From: Paragordius varius
Taxonomy: Eukaryota; Nematomorpha
DNA: 64,000 nucleotides
Assembly (NCBI GenBank): GCA_964247055.1
Contig: OZ176052.1
Span: 682,001-746,000 of the forward strand
Direction of reading: 5' to 3'
Shown in pieces: positions 10,755 to 22,900 of the stretch (position 1 is its first letter; the number at the start of each line of letters is the position of its first letter). The position numbers and the translations under genes are program-made. Under the pieces are notes generated by a model, which saw only the letters and a list, made by a program, of their open reading frames with translations, was not told where the DNA came from and did not search any database.

Positions 10755-10815
10755 TCATCAAACAATAATAATATGAGCAGTTTGCCTCTATTCCCCTGAT
10801 GTGCTAATTTAACCG
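10755..10815 (+). repeat. Degenerate copy of the end of the last Rab5 exon
   Basis: AATCATCAAACAATAATAATATGAGCAG...CCTCTATTCCCCTGATGTGCTAA matches the coding end at 10573-10628, about 186 bp upstream, and the 3' UTR that follows matches as well. It lies in the 3' UTR or just beyond it. Confidence 0.75.
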
Positions 10816-10975
10816 ACTTAAAACATTTTTTTGAATCTTTTCTTGCAAAAAATTACATTAAACTTTTTTAAGGGTTGAATAATAATTTTACACTTTTTAA
10901 TTTTATTTAGAAAGGTTAAAACCACTTAAAAATTATAAATAAATATTATTGGATGAAATTCCTTAAAATCTTGTA

Positions 10976-10981
10976 AATAAA
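10976..10981 (+). terminator. Likely Rab5 polyadenylation signal
   Basis: AATAAA about 350 bp after the Rab5 stop codon. It is the first AATAAA on this strand followed by GT-rich sequence. AT richness makes chance matches common. Confidence 0.4.
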
Positions 10982-12975
10982 ATGTATTGAGATTAAACAT
11001 AATCTTTTAAAATATATACCATTTTTGTTGGTCCAATTTTTTACTTAGAAAGTATGTGATATTATGACTAATTGTACGGTTTTATTTTGATTTTTTAATA
11101 TTTTATTTTGATTTTTTGTAAAAAAATACCCACAATATTGTATATGTTAAAAATGGTTTTTGCAGTAGTTTATAACATGCTTTTTGCTCCCTTTTGTGTT
11201 AATTATATAAATAACGAAAAGCATTTTATTCTTTGTAATTAGATTTTTTATTATTATATAATTCGAAATAATGCGCATATTATATTATAAATTTTATTAT
11301 TATTATATTTTATTATATTATTTTAATTATCTTTTATTCACACTTACTTATATATAAACACAACATCATCAAAAACTAAAAAAATAAATATTAATAAATT
11401 AATTTCGATATAATACCTTTAAAATTTTAAGTTCATTTAAAAACTATTTTAAATGGTAAAATAAAAATATTTAAATATGATATCCAGACACTACAGTAAT
11501 GATCAAAGGTTTAATAATGTATTAAATATTTCTGCGGTTAAAACTATACATTTAATTCAAACACTTGGTTTTCTACATAGGCTCCTTAACATTTATTTAA
11601 AACAGATTGGGCATTGTGGAAAAATAAATGAATTTTCTCCATAAATTAAATTATAACAAAAAAGAAACATTTACGCTTTATATTGTATAATAATAAGCTT
11701 TATAAAATTAACCAAGTAGGCTGTGTAAGTTTATAAAGCATACATGTTTTACGTCTCAGGTAACGACCGGGTTAATCACATGTTTTTGTTTAAAAAGTTA
11801 ATAATGTTTATAAAAACTATGTTTTCACACACGGATACGATCTAAAGTTGTCACATTTATTCTATAAATAAACAAATTATTGTAAATATTTGAGAAATAC
11901 TTTTGTAAAAAATCTGTTTTTCCATTTTAGACGCTTTCTTTTAATGTCTAAGGTTATTGAATAAGTCGCATTTTGCCTCATACGAGTAATATAAATTTAT
12001 CAAATGCTTATGACAAACTAGAAGGATTATAAATTTTTGAGATTGTTGCAGAAAAAGAAATTATGTATTGAACGCAAATTCCAAAATTACATAATACAAT
12101 CTTAATTGGTTTCTATTTTTTAAGTATTCGTATAGGGATCAAAATTGATAACTTTGTATGTTCTGCACATAATAATATAATAAGTTAATAAAAACATTGA
12201 ACATAGGCTTGTCGAAATGTGACCGATAACACCATAGAGTCAAAACCTATTTTACTGTCCGAAATGTAAATTTCCAGGGAATATGACGGCTTCCTAGTGT
12301 TTCTTTTATTCACCTACTCTGCTAATATATTTCAGGTAACATATAAAAACACTGGCGTTTTATCATCTATATTATTGGTAAAATAATTTACTTTTTTCTA
12401 ATATAAAAAACTAAACTGCATTTTTTAAATAAATATCAATTGTGTCTGCATTTACAATACTTTAATTATTTTAAATGTTACCCGCAGCCATAATTAACAT
12501 TAATATATGAAATTGTAATCTTCTTTATTGATATAGCCTCCTTAAAATCGCAAAAAACCGTAAATTGAATTGTTAATATACGTTTTTATTATCTTAATTA
12601 ATTGTTAATAATAGGTATTTGTTTTTCAAATAGTTTTAGACATAGTTTTGATTAACCGAAGATTTGTAGCATTTCAGGCAGGGGACTTTATTAATTTTTT
12701 ATGAATAAATTCCGTTTCGCTTTTCTATCAACTAACTCAAGATTAAAAAGTTAAGGTTTAACAATGGTCTTTTCAATTTTTTCAGTAAAATGGTAAAATA
12801 TGGCTTTAATATTATGCTGAAACATATTTGGAACAGGAAAACCTTCTGTCCTGTTGGAACCAAAATAACAAATTGTTCCATTAACTAAAAGTAGCTAAAT
12901 TATAAAACAAATTCAATTAATATTAAGAAATATGTGTATTTTATTGTATTAACTTTTCAAATAGTATTCCTTTTA
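10982..12975. other. Spacer between Rab5 and COX8, nothing recognised
   Basis: AT-rich sequence without a convincing reading frame, family repeat or RNA gene on either strand. Slightly less AT-rich patches at 11700-11850 and 12200-12350 were read in all frames without result. Confidence 0.4.
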
Positions 12976-13029
12976 TAGCATTTATTAAAATCTAAATTGT
13001 TTTATATTGACAAACAAAAATCAATTAAA

Positions 13030-13268
13030 TTATTGGCCGCCCGTTATTCGTTTTCTAGCGGTTTCTTGGTATTCGTGGATGTGAGCTAGCACCCAGCATG
13101 GATAAGCTAAAATCCCACCCGTCATAAAAACAAACATTAAATTTTTTTCCTAAAATTAATTAAAAATAGTAATTATACCCATTGATGAATAACTCTCTTG
13201 GGCGGAATTATAGTGTAAAATCCACTAGCACATCGTTTAGGGATAAGGTTGAGCGATCTCGCAAACAT
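13030..13268 (-). CDS. COX8-like subunit of cytochrome c oxidase, two short exons
   Basis: Exons 13179-13268 and 13030-13149 on the minus strand, joined in phase 0 across a 29-nt intron (GTATAA...TTTTAG), give 69 residues, the usual COX8 precursor length. The N-terminus (MFARSLNLIPKRCASGFY) is basic and hydroxylated like a mitochondrial import signal. IIPPKRV corresponds to the proline pair at the start of mature COX8, and one membrane span (FVFMTGGILAYPCWVLAHI) is followed by HEYQ, like WILSHLETY in mammals. COX8 is a small inner-membrane subunit of complex IV. A minus-strand AATAAA lies near 12983. The assignment rests on this short pattern; another single-span respiratory subunit is possible. 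Confidence 0.72.
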
Positions 13269-13494
13269 GTGTTCTTCAATGAATAAAGTAATACTACTGA
13301 TATTTTGAGGGAAAAAACATGAAAAATATATTGTTCATGTTAAATCTATTGTATATTATTTCCATGTAAATATTCTTTTTATTATTATATACTATCAGAA
13401 TCTTTAGTATTTTCTATCCTAAATTACTTCCACATCCCCTATAAGGGCCTTATAAATTGTGTTTTTGAGGGCATTTATAAGACTTTATTTAAAG

Positions 13495-13556
13495 TCATGT
13501 ATCCTTTCTTTTATCAAATATTTGTGGGTATAGAAAAACATAAAGATACATGACTA
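13495..13556. mobile_element. Tiny inverted repeat related to MITE family 6
   Basis: AGTCATGTATCCTTTCTTT at the left and its inverse AAGATACATGACT at the right, around TTTGTGGGTATAG. These are the ends of the family 6 element at 22503 with almost no interior. Confidence 0.7.
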
Positions 13557-13689
13557 AAATTTTAAGACGATTACATTTGGAAGAAGTTTCGTACACCATA
13601 ACATAAATTGGTTGTTATATCAGTTTTTAAATGTTTTTTGGGTTATAATTTATATGGCACTGTATCATCAAAAAAATAACTTTATGAAT

Positions 13690-14435
13690 TATATATTTGA
13701 TAGGAAAATGTATCAGGATTATTAAAGACCCTTGGTTTTGAATCTATAGAGTTATGTAAGAAAGTCATCTACACTTTTGTGGCAAGTGCATGAGCACATT
13801 TTTTGTATTCTTTTGATGCCTTGCTTTCCAAAAAATATCACTATAATATATGATAATATTCTATGAAAAAAATATAATTTTTGGTTGTGGGCTCCAGAAA
13901 TTATAATATTGATCTTCCAAAATTGGCTACTTTTAAAAAAAGCGAAAATATACTAAGATTGCGCGAATAAATCTAAATATATGCTAAAAAGGAAAATATT
14001 TAAAAATAAACTTTTTACAGAAATTTAACTTTTAACAAAGTTTTGTTGATGCGTACTTTATACTATTTTAAGGCAAGATGGAAACGGTATAACTAATTAT
14101 TACACTTTTTCAATATAACATGCTGAACATTTTTATCATCTATTTTAGATATTTGTTTGTCCTTAAAATGATGCAATCAAATTTGTGTTTTTTACAAAAA
14201 TTTATCTAAGTTTTAAAGCAAAAGAATCTCAAAATTTCTGAAGCGAGAAATGTTTATTGTCAAATTATATAGAAAGGGTGTGTTAATATATAAAAGCGTT
14301 TCTACATCGTTTCCATTATCCCGGATAGTAAAAACGCTTCAGAAACATTTTGCTAAGAATTTTTTATACATTTCTTAAAATTTTCTTATGTCAAAATTTA
14401 GAATATATTTAAAATTATCACGCAATCTAACATAT
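13690..14435. repeat. Dispersed repeat A
   Basis: Shares GATAGGAAAATGTATCAGGA, a segment with ACAAAAATTTA...TTTTAAAGCAAA, and CGTTTCCAT..T near AGTGAGAAA-like ends with 30088-30850. Another related stretch is 15260-15450 (GGAGCCCATATCTAAA). It has no coding frame and its family is unknown. Confidence 0.6.
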
Positions 14436-14439
14436 TTGC

Positions 14440-14697
14440 ATGAACACTTGAATACAACACATTCATTTTAATCCTTCGATTCAAATAGGTGGAGTTAAAT
14501 ACCCCAGGCCTCTTTAAATTTTTTGAAAAATATGAAAGGAATCGAAACCATGAATTCATTATATAACATAAATAAACTGTTATTATAATTTTTTTCAGCT
14601 TAAACCGAAAGTAGAAAATTAATCAACGGGACACGTATTCTCTTTCTATCAATTTAAATGTATTTTAAGTAAAATATTACCTTTATTTTAACCCTTA
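14440..14697. repeat. Partial copy of the 510-bp repeat B
   Basis: Begins AACACTTGAATACAACAC, then a subterminal TACCCCAGGCCT. It covers about half of the element and runs straight into a fuller copy at 14699. Confidence 0.65.
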
Positions 14698-14698
14698 T

Positions 14699-15237
14699 AA
14701 CACTTGGATACAAGACTTTCATTTCAGTTCTTCGATTCAAATTGGGGTAGTTGGATACCACAGGCCTGTTTAAAATTAAATAATTTAAAAAATTATAGAA
14801 GGAATTGTAGCAAAATATTGCACCTATATAACATTGATAAACCGAAATATATAAAAAAAATTATTCAAAAATACTTGATATTTCTTTTTCAATGTAAAAC
14901 CCCAAAGGTAAAAATTTGGTTAGCATATGTGCTTTGGGTAAATTGAATTTTACAAAATAAACCACTTTTAATTTCTATCAATGTTAGATATAATTTAAAT
15001 AGAAATTTTTCTGTAATTTTAGCTTAGAATCAAATAAACACGATATTTTGCAAATTTTTTGAAAATATAATTAGCATCCAAGTAGTTTGACATGGAACTT
15101 TTTTTTAAAACAAAATTTATTTTGGTTTTTTTATTTAATTTTTATTAGGATAGAAGCATAAATTTTGGGACTGTTTCCTTAAGTAGTATTGTAGAAATAT
15201 TTAAATTTAGTCTGTGGTATTTAGATACCCTAATTTA
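14699..15237. repeat. 510-bp repeat B
   Basis: Ends are AACACTTGGATAC at the left and TATTTAGATACCCTAATTTA at the right. Subterminal GGGGTA...TACCxC motifs lie at both ends, and the interior contains AAATAAACACGATATTTTGC, also found in the other copies. Family unknown; see 17606-18122 for the best copy. Confidence 0.7.
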
Positions 15238-16544
15238 TATCATCTTTATTTAAAATAAACTACCAAATTTGGGTTCGGAGCCCATATCTAAACGACATAT
15301 TTAGAAGATAATGTTTTGCTTTTTATAAGCAATTTATGATATATTTTAGTTGTTTTTTGAAATAAAACGTTTGGTTTTCACAAAAAAAACCTTTTTAAAA
15401 ATTATATGGATTATTTACCACAAAAGTCCTGGGGTAGTTTTAATCCCGAACCATTTGTTTAAATCTTAAAAAATAAAAGGTATTAAGATAAATTAGGTAT
15501 ATGCTTTATTTAGCCTTTTAGGCACATTTAAAAAAAAACTTTTTCAATAAATTTAAAATTGTATAATCCTTATCTTCTTTTTTGTCCCATTTCTTCTTAT
15601 AACTTTATTATAGCCAATACAACAGGCATATATTATGGTTTATATATTTAATTGACCTCAAAATGTTTTCAAGCTAGATTTTACAAGCAAATAGATATAC
15701 TTTAAATAGAAGATTAAATTTTAATTGAAATTATCAAAACAGTAGTTTATTTACATGAGCTCTGATACATAAAACTATCCCTAGTAAAATACAAAAAGTC
15801 AAAAGATAAGGAAGTATTAAATACATAGTGCGTGACAGATTTCTCCTCTTATCATACAAAACTTATTTTACCAATCAACAAATCAATCCAATTAAACTCT
15901 ATTTTAATATAAAACAACATTTTATAATTATCTAAATCATCTTTAAATTTTTTAAACATTGAATGTTTAACACTTTGATGCTAATCATAATATTTCTATC
16001 TAGGGATAGTTGACCACTATTGGCCTGTTTAAGATTTAAATCTTATAATATATAATATGTAAACTATAAAAATTTTACAAAGTTAATATTATATAACATT
16101 GGTGCCGGGTGTTTCAAGATGATTTAATATAACTTTTTTTATGGATGAACCTAAAACAAACATTTAGACAACATTTAACGAGTATTTTTGTTGAATGCGC
16201 ATCAAACCATTTTTTGTCAATAACGGATTTACTTAATTTGAGTGGTGGAATCTAAAAAACACGATTATTTGCCTAAAATGTGTAAATTAATATAGCATCA
16301 AAATAGTTTGAGGTAGAATATTTTTGACCAAATACTTTTTATTTATATTATTCTCATTTAGAAGAGCGAAAAATTGAGACCCTTTGAGTAGCAATTTATA
16401 AGCTGGGGGCTAAACAAATTTGTAAAAAATATTCTAACGTAATTCCTTCATTTATTTTTATACTATATGGCACTACTTAAAAAGTGAATATATATTTTTT
16501 GCATTTGCCTTTATTATACATTGAAAAGTAAGAAAACACCTTAC
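15238..16544. repeat. Fragments of repeats A and B
   Basis: 15260-15450 resembles 30660-30800 (repeat A), and 15420-15520 with GGGGTAGTTTTAATCCC resembles 60620-60740. 15965-16110 carries decayed repeat B ends. The rest is unassigned AT-rich sequence. No genes seen. Confidence 0.5.
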
Positions 16545-16661
16545 ATTACTCATTAACACTTCCATTCAAAATAGGGTATCTAAATATCCCAGACTAAATT
16601 TAAGTTAATATTTTAAAACTACCGAAGGAAACAGTATCAATTTAAAATTATGCTTCTATCC

Positions 16662-16692
<31 letters not shown>

Positions 16693-17098
16693 GCTAAAAA
16701 TCTAAATACAATTTCGTTTTGAATAAAAAGTTCCATGTCAAACTACATCGACGCAATTTTTTATTACAATTTGCAAAAAAATTAAAGTTAATTTTTAAAT
16801 CACATGTAACATATACAAATTGAAAAATGGTTTATTTTGAATCAATTTTCAATTCAGCCAATGCACACATGTCAAGTTGACTAAATTTTTACCCTTATTT
16901 ATCTTAAAATAAGCAATATCAAGTATTTTAGAATTCGTTTTTTATACAATCCGATTTATCATTGTATAAATGCAAAATTTTGCAATGGTTTCAATTCCTT
17001 CCATATTTTATAGAGTATTTAATTTTAAATAGGTTTGGGGTATCAATCTGCCCCAATATAAATAAAAGGACTAAATTGAATGTGTTCCAAGTGTTAAA
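16545..17098. repeat. 510-bp repeat B, opposite orientation
   Basis: Begins AACACTTCCATTCAAAATAG with GGGTATCTAAATATCCCAG and ends GGGGTATCAATCTGCCCCA...GTGTTCCAAGTGTTAA. A (TA)n run lies inside. Confidence 0.7.
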
Positions 17099-17605
17099 CT
17101 TAGGGATTAAAAAATCACAGCGGTGTGTAAACAAAAAACATCGAACAATTTTGTCTCGTTTGATTACAAAACTTCTAAGTTAATAAGCCCAAACCAATAC
17201 TCCGCATGAATAAATACAGGTATTATTCATGAGCTTGTAATGATTTATTCTTCCGCAAAATGCTAATAACCATAACGATATCCCTTCGAGTCAAAATTTA
17301 ATTTTTTGAAATTTGTTGTAATATAATTGGTTTTTCTTTCATTGTCCATATATTAATGTGGTATACAATCTTCGAGCGTTTGTGACATCTGAGGCATTAA
17401 TCCTGTATGTCGTGCCCTATTTGTTGCTAAGTGTCAAACTTTTCATCATGAAGAATGATTAAAAAAGCTTAATTTGGCACCCGATTTATGACGCTCGTAT
17501 CCTTCTCCTTTAAACCCCATTTGTTTGCCCAATAATATTATTTACTTTATACATAGGATATATGATATGTTGCTTTTTAAAACTTTTTTGGTTTTATGTT
17601 ATATT

Positions 17606-18122
17606 TAACACTTCCATTTAAATTGGGGTATCTAAATACCCCAGGCTATATTTAAGTTGAAATTTTAATAAACTACTAAAAGAAACGGTCCTAATTTAAA
17701 TTTATACTAATATCTAAATAAAATATTGTTTTGAAAAAAAAAGTTTCATGTCGATGCCATTTTTATTTTGCAACATTTTTGCAAAATATCGTGTTTATTT
17801 GATTTTAAAGCTAAAATAAAAGCTTAATTTTTAATTATCACATCCAACATTGATAGAAACAAAAAGACTGTATTTTGTATTGTTTTTAAATTAAGCTAAG
17901 GCACACATGTCATGTTAAATTTTTATTTTGAGGTTTTACCTTAAAATGAGTTATATCAAGTATTTTTGAATAAAATTTTTCATTTCGGTTCATTAATGTT
18001 ATAAATGTGCAAATTTTTTGGTTTAAATTCATTACATTCTTTTTGAATCAGTTAATTTTAAACATGGGGTATCCAACTACCCCGATTTGAATTAAAGGAC
18101 TGAAATGAACGTGTTGCATCCA
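17606..18122. repeat. 510-bp repeat B, best preserved copy
   Basis: Left TTAACACTTCCATTTAAATT, then GGGGTATCTAAATACCCC; right GGGGTATCCAACTACCCC, then GAACGTGTTGCATCC. The palindromic GGGGTA(N)nTACCCC motif sits just inside both ends. No open frame inside. Confidence 0.75.
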
Positions 18123-18492
18123 ATAAAAAAATTTAAGCATTTATGGTGGAATGTTATAAATACATCTTCGTAAAAAAATATGTTATAGTTTGATTTTAAT
18201 TTGTTCTTAAAAAATTTATTTTAAATTTGAAAACACAAAACTCTTTTCTCTAATTAAAATTAATGATTGACCATCGATTTAAAAGTGTTCGAAGGTAATA
18301 AGAGCTGACTTGCGCAATTACGATAGGTTTGTTAAAAAGCCAGTACTTATATATAATTATCACAAGTTAATTTACATAAAATAATTCAATGAAACTTGGA
18401 TACCTGGATATTTCTGACAATTATGTATCAAGAAAAGAGTGTAGCAGACCCACGTTGCTAATGTCTGCGCATCCCTTGCTCCATATAGTGTT

Positions 18493-18499
18493 ATATAAA
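18493..18499 (+). promoter_or_regulatory. TATA-like box upstream of the 5S gene
   Basis: TATATAA about 26-32 bp before the inferred 5' end of the 5S gene. An upstream TATA-like element at this place is known for 5S genes of several invertebrates, in addition to the internal control region. Confidence 0.55.
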
Positions 18500-18524
18500 A
18501 GCCATTTAAATTCTAGCAATTCAT

Positions 18525-18640
18525 ATTACGACCATATCACGTTGAAAGCACCGGTTCCCTTCCGAACACCGAAGTTAAGCAAAGTTGAGCCCGGTTAGTA
18601 CTTGGATGGGTGACCGCCTGGGATTCCCGGGTGTCGTAAT
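18525..18640 (+). rRNA. 5S ribosomal RNA
   Basis: Structural RNA of the large ribosomal subunit, made by RNA polymerase III. It shows the conserved 5S blocks GACCATATCACGTTGAA, CACCGAAGTTAAGCAA, CCCGGTTAGTACTTGGATGG and GTGACCGCCTGGGA. The ends ATTACGAC and GTCGTAAT pair perfectly as helix I, and a T run follows at 18641 as terminator. The internal control region (A box, intermediate element, C box) is intact. At 116 nt it is slightly shorter than the usual 119-120. It is a single copy here, not a tandem array, and lies among dispersed repeats. Confidence 0.96.
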
Positions 18641-18647
18641 TTTTTTA

Positions 18648-19070
18648 TAAATTTATATTTAAATTTAATTTTCAAAAAATTTAAATTTACTTGTTCATTT
18701 TTTCTTTTATAACCGATTAAAAGATTCATATAATTAATAAAAGTAAGTTAACAGTATTTTTCATTTGCTTTTATGTCCTAATGTTAAAGTTCAAATTTTA
18801 ATATTTATTATAAATTATTTGTGAAAAATTTATTTTTTGATCGGCTGATGTCGCCATAATTTTTTTGGGGTAACCCAGGTTATTTAGTTAAGATCATAAC
18901 ATGTGGCCTCAAAGGCAGACTAATGCATATTCTATCAAAATATATATATTTATAAATAATTATCCATAATTCTCAAAAGGTTTTAGATTTTTTTGGTTAT
19001 TAATCATTTTAAAAATATTGACTTTACCCATAAACTGAAAATCGCAAACTTAGCGCACTTATGTAAAATA
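18648..19070. other. Spacer after the 5S gene
   Basis: AT-rich sequence without recognised content. Confidence 0.4.
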
Positions 19071-19350
19071 CAGAATGCGTTTTAATGGTTAGTAGGGCAT
19101 TAATTAACACAGGAGTGTATGTAAAAAAGAAAGGAAACAAATTTATTTAACATTTAGTTGTTTTTTTATTTTATACAGTATGATTTTAATGGTTGCTTAT
19201 TTCACACTATAGTAGGGCAATTTTAACAGAGGAGTGTATGTAAAAAATAAAGGAAATAATTGTTTATCAACATTTTGTCGTTTTTTTTTCAATATACTAC
19301 TGTGTGATTGTCCAAGTATAGTGTGAAATAGGACCATTAAAATGCATACT
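19071..19350. mobile_element. MITE family 3, one full and one partial copy
   Basis: Full copy 19176-19350: starts CAGTATGATTTTAATGGTTG after TA and ends ACCATTAAAATGCATACT. A related left part (CAGAATGCGTTTTAATGGTT and GGAGTGTATGTAAAAAAG) precedes it at 19071-19170. The CAGT end and TA flank fit a Tc1/mariner-type MITE. Confidence 0.82.
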
Positions 19351-19907
19351 ATAATTGTTTGGTAAAATATAAAAGTTTATATCAAATTATATCAAAACGC
19401 TTCTTTTAGCATAAAGTGAGTGTCCCTAATACAAACTCAAACCAATACTAATATAAAATATTTGGAAATACGAAATGTTCAACTTTAATATTAAAGTCAA
19501 AAGATATATTTTATGATATAAAAAAACAGACTCTCCGAGATAAAATGTAAAATATAAAATAAATTATATAATTTATTTTATATAAGATATATTATTTTAT
19601 CAATAAAATTTCAGCTATTATATCACAGAACAAATATTTCAATCATCATCAACTGAATAAAAATAAATTTTTTTAATGAATTAAATAAAATAAATATGAT
19701 ATTAAGATTATTGCACATATCTGACTAGAGGATGTTGATAACTTTGCGAAGGTAAGTAGTTATAAGAGATATTCTCCGGTAGTTGGCTTTACATTAAGGG
19801 TATTTTTTTATAATAATAAAGTCCATAAAAATTGAATAATTGGTAAAAATTCCATATTTTATACCATTTTTATCAGGATAATTTATGATATTTTAGTCAT
19901 GAATTAA
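19351..19907. other. Spacer downstream of Kv2
   Basis: AT-rich; probably holds the Kv2 3' UTR. The minus-strand end of the gene is not resolved. No other content recognised. Confidence 0.4.
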
Positions 19908-22900
19908 CTATCTAGTGGGTGAAGCTTTATTGTTTGGCTCTTCAGCTTTTCGTTTAGGTGTTAAACTATATTTTTCGGGCAAGAATAGATTTGAATCTGA
20001 CAATTCTTCAATATTCTTGTCATGTTCCACATCGTTTCTTTCATTAAAGATTAACCATTTATTATTGGAGTTTGCATTCGTAATATCAGACGTGTTTTTT
20101 GAAATGTTTTTATTTAAGGCAGAGTTCTTTTCATTAAACATGATATTTGAGCCATATATGAGGTCCGTTGTTAAGTAATTTGTGGATTTGCTATCATTGT
20201 TTAAAGGCGAATTCGCGTTTTCTTTTCCCTCATTTTCGGGAAAAATTAAATGTCCATTAGATGAGATTTTATTGTTGTTTCGATATCTAAATGTATATAA
20301 AAACTATAAAAGTGAATTAATATGGCTATCCATCGGTTTAAATTACAGTGAATAAGCATACATTGAAAGTTTGCATATTGCCAGAAACCATATTCGATCA
20401 AGGAGATTAAAGTTATTTTTTACTAACTTTTTAATGCCATTATTAGTCAATACTTAGCTGTATATTCTATCTAGCAATATTTAATACAAAAACACTATCA
20501 ATATATTATTCATACTGTATTTATGTTAAATTAAATTTTAAATTAAAATTTTACGCATATGGTATATGGCTTTCTTCTTTGTGAGAATGCCCATGTTCAC
20601 CATCAACCAAAATATCCAACAGGTCATCCGTTTGTCGATTAAATGCATTACACTGATGATGGTTAGCATTGAATCGGGAAGGCGGTATTTCACGGCTAAA
20701 TACCTTATGAGGACTGTTTGATAGTAAACTTTGTCTTAGGGCTAAGACCTGTTGTTGTTGTAACATCATCTGAACATTTATGTCTTTGGATATGTTTGAT
20801 GAACTATTAACATGTGCCCCTAAATTATTATCAGGGTTGCTTTCATTAGCGTATAAGCATGTTAAGCTTCCAGTTTGCCGGGCTCGCTCAAGGGCTTCGC
20901 GTCTTTTTAACGCCTTTTCCCTCCTCAGTTGATTCTTGTAAAATTCGGCAAAATTGTTAACTATGATGGGTATGGGTAGGGCTATAACCAGCACACCACA
21001 TATACAACAAATGCTTCCAACAATTTTTCCCAGCACGGTTTCTGGATAAATGTCACCATAGCCCACGGTTGTCATGGTAATGCTGGCCCACCAAAATGTT
21101 TCAGGGATACTTCTAAACTTTGTCCCCGGTTCATCTTTCTCAGCAAAGTAAGCCAGAGAACTAAACACTAGTATCCCGATGGCTAAGAAAAGCATAAGTA
21201 AACCTAACTCTTTGTAACTGTTTTTGAGTGTAAAACCTAGAGATTGAAGGCCAGTCGAATGTCGCGCTAGCTTAAGGATCCTAAGTATTCGCATTATACG
21301 AAAGATTTGAACGACGCGTCTAACATCTTGAAACTGTTCCACACTTTTATTCGACTCGATCAGGAATAAACTAACGTAGTAGGGTAGGATAGCCAACAAG
21401 TCTATAATATTGAGTCCAGACTTAAAAAATTTCCATTTGTTAGGTGAGGCCCAAAACCTTAGGACATATTCCAACGTGAACCAAGCAATACAAATAGCTT
21501 CGACAATAGCTAACGCCCGGTTATCTTTAACGTGGCCTTTGGCGTCGTGTTCTTGCAAACCGGGTAGCGTGTTGAGCGTCAAAGCGATCGTTGACAAAGC
21601 GATAAATGCGATTGAGATAATGACTAGAATCTAATTGATACAGTGTGGATTAAATAAAAGAGTATTTGTAGTAAAGAAATTTATATTAGGAGGTAAAAAA
21701 ATGAATATTATATTGAAAATAAAAAAGAAACAAAGGGCCATGGTGCACGAGTAAGCACAACCATCCCCCATAAAATAATAATTATTTTTTACTATTATTT
21801 AATAATTAAGGGAAAGAATATTACGTAGTAGTATGATATTATATACACAATAAATGCCCTTCCTTTCCTTTTTTTCTTTCACTAAAGTAAAAAAATAATT
21901 ATTTGATGGGCATGGTAATGCTTACTCGTGCACCATGGCCCTTTTCTTATTTATTTTCATTAATATTCATTTTTTTACTCCTAATATTAATTTCTTTACT
22001 ACAAATATTCTTTTAAGTAATAAATATCAAATATTGATAAATATGTTTAAAAAATCGGCTTGTTCTTGCCCGGTTATCTCCCAGGTTTTTAAATGTTTTG
22101 TTTTTTTACCTAACATTCTGGGAAGAAATAAAAAATAACAATGTTTAAATCGTGGATCGTATACCATGAGGCGTTTAATTATCAGTGCTGAATCTTATTT
22201 AAAGCTTTCATATTGGATGTTTAAAGTCAATAATAAAATTTACTTATAGAGTATCCATATAAGCCATTCAACTCTTTTAATAAGGTCTTATCAAAACAAA
22301 ACCTAAATTGGGCACCGTTAAATATGTTATCAATCAAAATTGGTAGTTATATTAAAAAAGAAATAAACACAACCTTTTTAAAAATTTTAATTTTACATCT
22401 GACACATTCTCAACCAGCCTCATATATTGTAAGTTTTAAAATTGTTATAAAAAGATAAAAAAAATATATTGACAATAATTTAATCATATATATATATATA
22501 TACAGTCATGTATCCTTAATTTTATCAAAAATTTATTTTCTTTCGTTAAATGGGTATAAATATTTATTAAAGAATGGAAAAAAACAAGCTATGGTATTAA
22601 CAATATCATATTCATCAAAAAAATATAAAAATTACCATAGAGCTTTTGTGTTTTCCATTCTTTACCAAATATTTATACCCATTTAACGAAAAAAATAAAT
22701 TTTTGATAAAATAAAAAATACACGACTTATACATATAATATACGTTGGCAGCTTTTGATGTTTCAGGTTTTTCCAACAAATCCCACATCCATTTCTGATA
22801 TGCCGAACACCAACTTTTCTTATGGAATGTTTCATCTTGGCGTTCTTTAAGGCTTTCCGTTTCCTTACGAATTTCATCAAATACATGCTCTTTCTTTTGA

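Noticed and set aside
18389-18598. Plus-strand frame of 69 residues
   Set aside because: It runs into the 5S rRNA gene and has no protein character of its own.
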